This document shows positions 56,921 through 64,000 of a stretch of DNA of 64,000 nt, one piece after another. The DNA is from Alcaligenaceae bacterium (GTDB lineage: Bacteria > Pseudomonadota > Gammaproteobacteria > Burkholderiales > Burkholderiaceae_B). The notes under the pieces are model-generated. The model was not told the origin of the DNA. It ran no database searches and saw nothing but the letters and a program-made list of their open reading frames with translations. The stretch lies in the NCBI GenBank assembly GCA_013416485.1, contig JACCEO010000011.1, positions 1 to 64,000 of the forward strand, read 5' to 3'. Numbering within the stretch: the stretch's first letter is position 1; each line of letters starts with the position of its first letter. A program made the position numbers and the translations under genes.

Positions 56921-58210
56921 ATGACGTCGTCGTTTCAAAAGGTTAATGCCCTAACCGGCATGAAAGATGTATTACCGGATAGTAGTGCCCAATGGGAAGG
57001 CCTGGAATCCATAGTTCGTGAATGGCTGGCTAGTTATGGCTACCGCAATATGCGCACGCCTGTGCTAGAACATACACGCTTGTTTACACGGGGCATAGGC
57101 GAGGTCACCGATATCGTCGAAAAGGAAATGTATTCCTTTACCGATGCTTTGAATAATGAAAACCTAACCATGCGGCCCGAATTTACTGCGGGTATGGTCA
57201 GGGCCACCATAGAACATAATCTGCTCTATGACAGGCCGCATCGCGTTTATGCGATGGGTCCAGTGTTTCGCCATGAAAGACCGCAGCGTGGGCGTTATCG
57301 CCAATTTCATCAAATTGACGTAGAGGCCTTGGGTTTTGCGGGTCCTGATGTAGATGCCGAACAAATCCTTATGTTGGCACGTTTGTGGAAGCTGCTAGGT
57401 TTAACTGATATACGCTTGGAACTGAATTCATTGGGGCAAGCCAATGAGCGTGCCGCACATAGGGCTGCCTTGATTGCCCATTTGGAATTACACCAAGATA
57501 TGCTGGACGAGGAAGGAAAACGGCGCATGTATACCAACCCTTTGCGGGTGTTGGATACTAAAAATCCTGCGATGCAGGATATGGCCAATCAGGCACCGCG
57601 TTTGTTCGATTTTCTGGGTGAGGAATCACTTGCGCACTTCAATGCGGTCTGCCAGCGTCTGGATGATGCAGGTATAGAGTATCGTTTAAACCCGCGTCTA
57701 GTACGGGGTTTGGACTACTACAATTTGACGGTTTTCGAATGGGTAACTGATCGCCTAGGCGCTCAGGGTACGGTCTGTGGTGGAGGGCGTTACGATGACC
57801 TTATCGCTTTGGTGGGCGGCAAGCCCGCACCGGCGGTGGGTTTTGCCATAGGTATGGAACGCTTGTTGGACCTATGGACTCAGTCAACACCGCAGATCCC
57901 CCAGGCTGAATGTCAGGTTTATCTTATTCATCAAGGTCAAGCAGCCAGTCGCAAGGCGGCTATAGTCGGTGAGTCCTTGCGCGATGCCGGGCTGCGGGTT
58001 ATTGTCCACGCCGGTCCTTCTGGCTTCAAAGCACAATTTAAGCGTGCTGATGCTAGTGGGGCAGCTGTTGCCGTTATTATTGGCGACAATGAAATCGCAC
58101 AGGGTGTGGCTAGCGTTAAGTGGTTACGTCAGCCCGTTGATGCGGCCCAAGAACAGCAGGAAGCGATCCCCTTCGATCGTCTGGTTACACAGTTGACATT
58201 AAAGGTTTAA
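56921..58210 (+). CDS. hisS: Histidyl-tRNA synthetase
   Basis: A 429-residue class II synthetase with [10 protein letters not shown], motif 2 region [16 protein letters not shown], the His-specific segments [15 protein letters not shown] and [13 protein letters not shown], and an anticodon-binding domain at the end. It is 13 bases after ispG. Confidence 0.98.
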   Translation: MTSSFQKVNALTGMKDVLPDSSAQWEGLESIVREWLASYGYRNMRTPVLEHTRLFTRGIGEVTDIVEKEMYSFTDALNNENLTMRPEFTAGMVRATIEHNLLYDRPHRVYAMGPVFRHERPQRGRYRQFHQIDVEALGFAGPDVDAEQILMLARLWKLLGLTDIRLELNSLGQANERAAHRAALIAHLELHQDMLDEEGKRRMYTNPLRVLDTKNPAMQDMANQAPRLFDFLGEESLAHFNAVCQRLDDAGIEYRLNPRLVRGLDYYNLTVFEWVTDRLGAQGTVCGGGRYDDLIALVGGKPAPAVGFAIGMERLLDLWTQSTPQIPQAECQVYLIHQGQAASRKAAIVGESLRDAGLRVIVHAGPSGFKAQFKRADASGAAVAVIIGDNEIAQGVASVKWLRQPVDAAQEQQEAIPFDRLVTQLTLKV

Positions 58211-58217
58211 ATAAAGC

Positions 58218-58853
58218 ATGGCATACGATCTGGAAGAACAGGAAAAACTGGACGCTTTGCGTGCATGGTGGGACCGTTACGGCACATTGTGCGTCGTTAT
58301 TGCGTTTGTTTTCGTGGCTGCCGTCGTGGGCTGGCGCGGTTGGCAGTGGTATCAAGGCCACCAGTCTAACCAGGCCATGAGCTATTTCGAAGCCTTGGAA
58401 ACCGCGACTAGCCAAGAAGGTGACGATGCTCTGGCTCGTATCAAGGCAGCCAGCACCACATTACGCTCCGATTTCCCGCGATCCGGTTACACCACGCGTG
58501 CTGCTTTGGTAGCCGCACAGGCGCTCCAGGCCCGTAATGATTTGGCTGGTGCTCGTGAGCAACTGGAATGGTTAATTAAAAATAGCACCGATATGTCGCT
58601 GGTGCCGCTGGCTAAATTACGTTTGGCTGGCATACTTATCGACCAGCAGCACTACGATCAAGCCCTAGAACAACTCGATAATGCACCAGCGGCATTTGCC
58701 GGTTTGTATGCTGATCGTAAAGGCGATGCCCTGATGGCCCAAGGTAAAACCGAAGAAGCGCGTGCTTCGTGGGAAATCGCTCTTAAGGCCTTAGGGAACG
58801 ATCCTATATCGCAAATTGTGCAACTCAAAATAGATGCTTTAGGTGGAGCTTAA
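58218..58853 (+). CDS. yfgM: YfgM-like TPR protein, ancillary SecYEG subunit
   Basis: A 211-residue protein with a short cytoplasmic start (MAYDLEEQEKLDALRAWWDR), one membrane segment (TLCVVIAFVFVAAVVGW, about 26-42) and a periplasmic tetratricopeptide region (LAKLRLAGILIDQQHYDQAL, ALMAQGKTEEARASW). YfgM proteins associate with the Sec translocon and periplasmic chaperones. It lies between hisS and bamB, the conserved place. Confidence 0.93.
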   Translation: MAYDLEEQEKLDALRAWWDRYGTLCVVIAFVFVAAVVGWRGWQWYQGHQSNQAMSYFEALETATSQEGDDALARIKAASTTLRSDFPRSGYTTRAALVAAQALQARNDLAGAREQLEWLIKNSTDMSLVPLAKLRLAGILIDQQHYDQALEQLDNAPAAFAGLYADRKGDALMAQGKTEEARASWEIALKALGNDPISQIVQLKIDALGGA

Positions 58854-58856
58854 AAT

Positions 58857-60014
58857 ATGCAAACAGTCACAGCTCGTCGTCTTTTACGTAGTTCCGTCCT
58901 GGCTTTAGGTGTACTGTCCCTGACAGCTTGCTCTATGTTTTCCAGTAAAAACGAGCGCTATGAGCCACATCCCTTAACGGAATACGCTGCTGGAATATCA
59001 GCCAATGTCGCCTGGACTGCCTCTGTGGGTAGTGGTGGTGGTTATGGTTTTGCCCCTACGCTGTTGGGCGATTCCGTATATGTTGCCACGCCTAGTGGCA
59101 GTGTTAGTAAAGTGAATCTGGCCACTGGTGCTATTCAGTGGAAGGCCACTACAGATAGCAAGCTATCTGCAGGTGCTGGATCCGATGGCCGTATTACTGC
59201 CGTTGCCGCTGCCGATGGCACCATAACTGCCTTTAATGACCAGGGCGTGCAAGTTTGGCAGGCCAAGGCCACCAGCGAGGTTAATGTGCCTCCAGTAGTG
59301 GGTGAAGGCATGGTAATCGTTCGTAGTAGCGACTATCGCATACAAGCTTTTGATGCTGCTAGCGGCGAGCCGCGCTGGAACATACAGCGTCCAGGGCCGT
59401 CATTGGCACTTAAAACCAGTATGCAAATGCGTATCGTAGATGGTCTGTTAATTAGTGGTTTGCCTAGTGGTAAGCTGATTGCGATTGCTGTGGCTAATGG
59501 TCATGTCCAGTGGGAAGGTACCGTTTCCGTATCGCAAGGTGCTACTGACCTAGAGCGTATCAGTGATGTCGTAGGTGCACCTCAAATCGCAGGTCCTTTA
59601 TTGTGCGGTGTGTCTTATCAGGGCCGCATTGTGTGTTTCGATGTCTCGCAAGGTGGTTTACCTATCTGGGAACAGCGGTTCTCCAGTAACACTGGCATGA
59701 CGACTGATTCCCAGTATGTGTATGCCGCCAATCAGCGTGATACGGTTTATGCTTACGGCTTAACGGATGGTCATGAAGCCTGGAAACAAGACGCCCTAAG
59801 TAATCGCCGTTTATCTTCACCAGCGGTAGTGCCCCAGGCAGTGGCATTTGGTGACCTAGATGGCTATGTACACTTCCTGTCGCGTACCGACGGCCGTTTA
59901 TTGGGTCGCGTTAACGTAGGCGGTGGTGCTATTCTTTCACCTCTGGTCGCCACTCCCCGTGGTGTGCTGGTGCAAACCGGAGGTGGTAATTTGTTGTTGG
60001 TTGGTGTCAATTGA
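58857..60014 (+). CDS. bamB: Outer-membrane protein assembly lipoprotein BamB
   Basis: A 385-residue lipoprotein. The signal peptide ends in lipobox LTAC (Cys at about 25). The mature part is an eight-blade beta-propeller of PQQ-like repeats ([43 protein letters not shown]). It supports BamA in inserting outer-membrane beta-barrels. It is 3 bases after yfgM, and its stop overlaps the der start. Confidence 0.96.
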   Translation: MQTVTARRLLRSSVLALGVLSLTACSMFSSKNERYEPHPLTEYAAGISANVAWTASVGSGGGYGFAPTLLGDSVYVATPSGSVSKVNLATGAIQWKATTDSKLSAGAGSDGRITAVAAADGTITAFNDQGVQVWQAKATSEVNVPPVVGEGMVIVRSSDYRIQAFDAASGEPRWNIQRPGPSLALKTSMQMRIVDGLLISGLPSGKLIAIAVANGHVQWEGTVSVSQGATDLERISDVVGAPQIAGPLLCGVSYQGRIVCFDVSQGGLPIWEQRFSSNTGMTTDSQYVYAANQRDTVYAYGLTDGHEAWKQDALSNRRLSSPAVVPQAVAFGDLDGYVHFLSRTDGRLLGRVNVGGGAILSPLVATPRGVLVQTGGGNLLLVGVN

Positions 60015-61453
60015 AAAATCTTGAATTCAAGCCGGTAGTCGCCCTGGTAGGGCGTGCCAACGTTGGCAAGTCCACGCTGTTCAATCGCATTACGCGTTCG
60101 CGAGCAGCGTTAGTGGCTGACTTTTCCGGGCTGACACGTGATCGCCATTACGGCGAAGGCAGAGTAGGTAAGCGCCCCTTTATCGCCATCGATACCGGGG
60201 GCTTCGAGCCCGTCGCTAAAGACGGCATACTGTTGGAAATGGCTAGGCAAACTCAGCAAGCCATTGCCGAATCCGATGTTGTCATTTTTCTGGTCGATGC
60301 GCGTGCAGGTATTAATGCGCATGATCACGAAATTGCTAGTTTGCTACGAAAAACTAGCCAGCGTGTTATTTTGGCTGTTAATAAAGCCGAAGGCATGCGC
60401 TATGGTTCGGCAGCCGTAGAGTTTCACGAATTAGGTTTGGGTGAGCCACATGCCATCTCAGCATCGCATGGCGATGGTGTGGTTGATTTGATTGATTTGG
60501 CGCTTGCATGGGTAGACGATGGTGATCAAACGGCAGATCTGGCCAGCGACTCGTTCGAAGACGACTTTGTACCTGATGATCACGATCCAGACCAAGCAGA
60601 ACTGGACGACGCTGCACAGGATGAAGGGGTAGCGGCGGAAGCCCCCTTTAGTGCACACCGCATTAAGTTGGCGATAGTGGGACGCCCTAATGTGGGCAAG
60701 TCCACACTGATTAATACATTGTTGGGCGAAGAAAGGGTCATTGCCTTTGACATGCCGGGTACCACACGCGATGCCATAGAAATTGACTTCGACCGTGGCG
60801 ATATGGCTTACGCCTTAATCGACACGGCGGGTTTACGCCGTCGTGGCAAGGTCTTCGAAGCGATAGAGAAATTTTCTGTCATTAAAACCTTGCAGGCCAT
60901 AGAGGCCAGTAACGTGGTTGTTTTGATGCTGGATGCTCAGCTGGAAATTTCCGACCAAGACGCACATATTGCAGGTTTTGTTTTGGAAACCGGACGCGCT
61001 CTAGTGGTTGCAATTAATAAGTGGGATGGCCTGGACGGCGAGCATCGCGACCGTATATTGCGCGAATTCGAACGTAAATTACGTTTCTTATCTTTTGCCA
61101 AAATGCACACGGTGTCGGCATTGAACGGGCAGGGTGTCAATGCCTTGCTGAAATCAGTCAATGCGGCTCATGCCGCCGCGTTTGCCAAGCTGTCTACACC
61201 TAAGCTGACGCGTTCGTTGCTGGCGTCGGTCGAGCAGCAGCCGCCACCACGCAGGGGTATATTCCGGCCCAAAATGCGTTATGCACATCAAGGGGGACAA
61301 AATCCGCCGCTAATCGTTGTGCATGGTAGTGGTTTGGACGCTATTCCTGACTCCTATCGACGTTATCTGGAAACCCGTTTTCGTACTGAATTCAAGCTGG
61401 CAGGCACGCCCTTGCGGATAGAATTCAAGTCGTCTCGTAACCCATACATTTAG
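60011..61453 (+). CDS. der: Ribosome-biogenesis GTPase Der (EngA)
   Basis: A 480-residue protein with two tandem GTPase domains. The first has [20 protein letters not shown] and NKAEG. The second has [25 protein letters not shown] and NKWDG. A KH-like C-terminal domain follows. An acidic linker of about 40 residues ([18 protein letters not shown]) separates the G domains. Der acts in 50S subunit assembly. The start is TTG 60011, overlapping the bamB stop (TTGA). The first P-loop has Ala in place of the usual Pro. Confidence 0.96.
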   Translation: MKNLEFKPVVALVGRANVGKSTLFNRITRSRAALVADFSGLTRDRHYGEGRVGKRPFIAIDTGGFEPVAKDGILLEMARQTQQAIAESDVVIFLVDARAGINAHDHEIASLLRKTSQRVILAVNKAEGMRYGSAAVEFHELGLGEPHAISASHGDGVVDLIDLALAWVDDGDQTADLASDSFEDDFVPDDHDPDQAELDDAAQDEGVAAEAPFSAHRIKLAIVGRPNVGKSTLINTLLGEERVIAFDMPGTTRDAIEIDFDRGDMAYALIDTAGLRRRGKVFEAIEKFSVIKTLQAIEASNVVVLMLDAQLEISDQDAHIAGFVLETGRALVVAINKWDGLDGEHRDRILREFERKLRFLSFAKMHTVSALNGQGVNALLKSVNAAHAAAFAKLSTPKLTRSLLASVEQQPPPRRGIFRPKMRYAHQGGQNPPLIVVHGSGLDAIPDSYRRYLETRFRTEFKLAGTPLRIEFKSSRNPYI

Positions 61454-61462
61454 GGGAATGCA

Positions 61463-62539
61463 TTGAGCCGTTTTTTAAGCGACCACGTCGCTGATCTTAC
61501 GCCTTATACACCCGGTGAGCAGGCTGTAATACCTAACCTGCTTAAGCTCAATACCAATGAGCATCCATACGGTCCATCGCCGCGTGCCTTAGCTGCAATA
61601 CAAGCTGCTACTACCGATAGCTTGCGTTTATACCCCGACTACAGTGCTTTGGCATTGCGCACCGCGATTGCCAAGCTGCACGGTTTGCAGGCTGACCAGG
61701 TGTTTTTGGGTAACGGTTCAGATGAAGTTCTGGCGCACGTCTTCGATGGCCTGTTGCAACACGGTAAACGGCCCTTGTTAATGCCCGATATTACCTATAG
61801 CTTTTATCGTACCTACTGCAAAATGTACGATATCCAGCCAGAACTCGTGCCCTTGGCTGAGGACTTTTCGATACGCGTGGCTGACTACACCGTGCCTCGT
61901 GGCGTACAGCCAGCAGGTATTATTTTTGCCAATCCTAATGCGCCCACTGGCTTGGCCTTGTCTTTGGCAGATATCGAAGCCATAGCCCGCGCCAACCCAG
62001 ATATCCCTGTGGTGGTCGATGAGGCCTACGTAGACTTTGGTGCTGAATCGGCTTCTGCTTTATTAGGACGCTACGATAACCTGGTGGTAATACATACCTT
62101 GTCTAAATCACGGGCGCTGGCAGGTTTACGCGTGGGTTTTGCGTTAGCTAGCAAGGCCATAGTTGATGGGTTGATTAGGGTTAAAGACAGCTTCAACTCG
62201 TATCCTCTGGATAGCTTGGCGCAAGCAGGGGCCTTGGCCTCTATTCAGGATGAAGACTACTTCCAGACATCATGCAAAGCAGTTATCGATGCTCGTACAG
62301 GCTTAGGTCAGGAATTGGCTAAGATGGGTTTTAATGTACTGCCATCAGCAGCGAATTTTGTGTTTGTGCGCCATCCAGATCATGATGCCGCCACGATTGC
62401 AGCCGATTTACGCAAGCACGGTATTTTGGTCAGACACTTTACTGTCGCGCGCATAGAACAATTTTTACGTATCACAGTGGGAACTCCTGACGATTGCGCG
62501 CGTCTATGTAATACATTGAAAACAGTCTTAGCTAAATAA
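61463..62539 (+). CDS. hisC: Histidinol-phosphate aminotransferase
   Basis: A 358-residue PLP-dependent fold type I aminotransferase. It shows the substrate region [45 protein letters not shown] and the PLP-lysine segment [16 protein letters not shown]. It transaminates imidazole-acetol phosphate in histidine synthesis. No ATG fits; TTG 61463 with AGGGGA upstream is the likely start. It is 9 bases after der. Confidence 0.95.
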   Translation: MSRFLSDHVADLTPYTPGEQAVIPNLLKLNTNEHPYGPSPRALAAIQAATTDSLRLYPDYSALALRTAIAKLHGLQADQVFLGNGSDEVLAHVFDGLLQHGKRPLLMPDITYSFYRTYCKMYDIQPELVPLAEDFSIRVADYTVPRGVQPAGIIFANPNAPTGLALSLADIEAIARANPDIPVVVDEAYVDFGAESASALLGRYDNLVVIHTLSKSRALAGLRVGFALASKAIVDGLIRVKDSFNSYPLDSLAQAGALASIQDEDYFQTSCKAVIDARTGLGQELAKMGFNVLPSAANFVFVRHPDHDAATIAADLRKHGILVRHFTVARIEQFLRITVGTPDDCARLCNTLKTVLAK

Positions 62540-62570
62540 GCGTAATAACAGGTGTATGCTATTACATAGG

Positions 62571-62605
62571 CAGGGTTTGAACGTGCGTATTTAGGGAAAA
62601 CCCTG
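62571..62605 (+). terminator. Stem-loop in the hisC-hfq gap
   Basis: CAGGGTTT / AAACCCTG form a perfect 8-bp stem with a 19-base loop, 32 bases after hisC and 60 before hfq. A second repeat, GTAATA...TATTAC, lies just before it. This could be a partial terminator or part of the hfq leader. Confidence 0.4.
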
Positions 62606-62664
62606 TACAGTATGTTCTTTCCACCCCTCTTTACTTTAAAAACAACATAATCGGAGCCTAGCCA

Positions 62665-62901
62665 ATGAGCAACAAAGGGCAAATACTACAAGATCCATTC
62701 CTAAACGCCCTGCGCAAAGATCACGTTCCTGTGTCTATTTATCTGGTCAACGGAATTAAGCTGCAAGGTCAGGTCGAGTCTTTCGACCAATATGTGGTGT
62801 TGCTGCGCAACACAGTGACCCAAATGGTATATAAACATGCCATCTCTACCGTAGTTCCGGCTCGTCCGGTTAACCTTAACGTGGATAGTTCTTCTGAATA
62901 A
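62665..62901 (+). CDS. hfq: RNA chaperone Hfq
   Basis: A 78-residue Sm-like hexameric protein. The Sm1 motif ([21 protein letters not shown]) and Sm2 motif ([11 protein letters not shown]) are complete, with the proximal-face residues Gln8 and YKH. The disordered C-terminal tail is very short. It mediates small-RNA pairing. CGGAG precedes ATG 62665. Confidence 0.99.
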   Translation: MSNKGQILQDPFLNALRKDHVPVSIYLVNGIKLQGQVESFDQYVVLLRNTVTQMVYKHAISTVVPARPVNLNVDSSSE

Positions 62902-62928
62902 GCATTTTGTGCGTTCGCAGGACATCAT

Positions 62929-62962
62929 GCCCGCCGTGTGCTTCGCGCCGGCGGGCGTTTTA
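62929..62962 (+). terminator. Rho-independent terminator between hfq and hflX
   Basis: GCCCGCCG / CGGCGGGC form a perfect 8-bp GC stem with a 12-base loop followed by GTTTTATT. It lies 15 bases before the hflX start, so it probably attenuates read-through from hfq. Confidence 0.75.
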
Positions 62963-62976
62963 TTCATGGGCCGCTT

Positions 62977-64000
62977 ATGAAAACGTTAATTATTAGCGTA
63001 AATCTTGGCGAACTTGACTATCAGGCGCATGTTGACGAATTCATCATGCTGGCTGAAAGTGCTGGTGCTGAAATTGTCAGTCACATAGCTGTCAAGCGTG
63101 ATCGGCCAGATGCTGCCTTGTTCATCGGATCAGGCAAAGTCCAGGAGGCTGTGCTGCTAGCAGACTCTACGGATGCGGACATCATTTTATTTGATCAGCC
63201 ACTTAGCCCTGCACAGCAGCGCAACCTAGAGCGTCAATTCCAACGGCGCGTCATTGATCGTGTAGCATTAATATTGGATATTTTTGCATTACGCGCGCAA
63301 AGCCATGAAGGCAAAATGCAGGTAGAACTAGCGCGCTTGCAACATTTGTCTACGCGCTTGACGGGTATGTGGACTCACCTGGAGCGTCAGCAGGGTGGTA
63401 TCGGGATGCGTGGTGGCCCAGGCGAGGCCCAGATAGAACTGGATCGTCGCATAATTGGCGATAAAGTTCGGTCCCTGCGTGATCGCTTAAAGCGTGTTCA
63501 GCGTCAACGTGGTACGCAGCGTCGCGCGCGCTCTCGGGGTAATATAATGTCTGTATCCTTGGTGGGGTACACCAACGCTGGGAAATCCACGTTATTCAAT
63601 GCCTTGACACGCGCTGGTGCGTATACTGCAGACCAACTGTTTGCCACTTTAGATACCACCACACGGCGGGTTTGGATAGAAGGCGCAGGTCAAGTCGTGG
63701 TGTCGGATACCGTCGGTTTTATACGGGATTTACCACCTACATTGATTGCAGCATTTCGCGCCACACTCGAAGAAACAGTGCAGGCCGATTTACTTCTGCA
63801 CGTCGTAGATGCGGCTAGTCCGCAGCGTGACGAACAGATATCTGAAGTAAATAAAGTATTGGGCGATATCGGCGCGGACCAGGTCCCGCGGATATTGGTA
63901 TATAACAAGATCGACGAAGCGGGTTATGCACCGCGAGTAGAACGTAACGAACATGGTACCATTGCGCGAGTCTTTGTCAGCGCTCTGGAGCGCGCCGGTT
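62977..64000 (+). CDS. hflX: GTPase HflX, 3' end beyond the window
   Basis: The first 341 codons of a ribosome-associated GTPase are visible and the frame is open at the edge. The N-terminal HflX domain (LFIGSGKVQEAVLLA, FDQPLSPAQQRNLER, VIDRVALILDIFALRAQSHEGK, GGIGMRGGPGEAQIELDRR) is followed by the G domain with GYTNAGKSTLFNALTR, LDTTTRR, VSDTVGFIRDLP and YNKID. HflX splits stalled 70S ribosomes under stress. ATG 62977 gives MKTLIISVNLGE. It follows hfq in the usual order. Confidence 0.97.
   Translation, partial: MKTLIISVNLGELDYQAHVDEFIMLAESAGAEIVSHIAVKRDRPDAALFIGSGKVQEAVLLADSTDADIILFDQPLSPAQQRNLERQFQRRVIDRVALILDIFALRAQSHEGKMQVELARLQHLSTRLTGMWTHLERQQGGIGMRGGPGEAQIELDRRIIGDKVRSLRDRLKRVQRQRGTQRRARSRGNIMSVSLVGYTNAGKSTLFNALTRAGAYTADQLFATLDTTTRRVWIEGAGQVVVSDTVGFIRDLPPTLIAAFRATLEETVQADLLLHVVDAASPQRDEQISEVNKVLGDIGADQVPRILVYNKIDEAGYAPRVERNEHGTIARVFVSALERAG

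Noticed and set aside
1-64000. CRISPR arrays, tRNA and rRNA genes
   Set aside because: I looked for regularly spaced direct repeats and for tRNA-like cloverleaf or CCA-ended sequences in the intergenic gaps and saw none. Nearly all sequence is protein coding.

Overview
The window looks like chromosomal DNA of a betaproteobacterium of the order Burkholderiales, most likely family Alcaligenaceae. This rests on the look of the proteins (GlnE, YhdP, ParE/ParC, AlaS, ValS, IspG, Der, Hfq), the gene order trxA-rho, parE-parC and rlmN-(rodZ)-ispG-hisS-yfgM-bamB-der-hisC-hfq-hflX, and the moderate GC content. The genus cannot be fixed from the sequence alone.

Bases 1-10000 are accessory in character. 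A truncated IS66-type transposase end lies at the left edge. It is followed by an unknown small gene, an AT-rich Abi-alpha/DUF4393 gene, and a HigA-like antitoxin whose toxin gene has been deleted down to its first codons. Next come rmlB, a regulatory-domain methyltransferase and the flagellin gene fliC, which has a sigma-28 promoter. Together these three may form a flagellin or surface-glycan modification islet. An orphan ABC ATPase with degenerate catalytic motifs, a hicAB toxin-antitoxin pair, a LysE-type exporter and a brnTA pair complete the region.

Bases 10000-26700 are mostly housekeeping: glnE, yhdP, gdhA, rho and trxA, then parE/parC (topoisomerase IV), a ferredoxin-reductase-type flavoprotein and a solitary UgpB-like solute-binding protein.

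Bases 26900-35750 hold a compact eight-gene type IVb (R64 thin-pilus type) operon, pilL-N-O-P-Q-R-S-V. Genes overlap or nearly abut. No pilM, pilT, pilU (prepilin peptidase) or rci shufflon recombinase is present, but an sfx-like 19-mer lies in the 3' part of pilV.

Bases 35850-45230 are a purine-degradation block. It runs xanthine dehydrogenase (xdhABC) -> membrane urate hydroxylase with a cytochrome c tail (puuD) -> 5-hydroxyisourate hydrolase (uraH) -> allantoinase (puuE) -> allantoicase (alc), with a GntR/FCD regulator. A 32-bp dyad in the divergent uraH/gntR promoter region is a strong operator candidate. OHCU decarboxylase, ureidoglycolate lyase and a purine permease are not in the window.

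Bases 45290-64000 are a dense core block. It contains alaS, tusA, rpsP-rimM-trmD (without the usual rplS), valS on the opposite strand, ndk, rlmN, a shortened rodZ-like gene, ispG, hisS, yfgM, bamB, der, hisC, hfq and the 5' two thirds or more of hflX, which runs off the right edge. No tRNA, rRNA, CRISPR array or intact mobile element was recognised.
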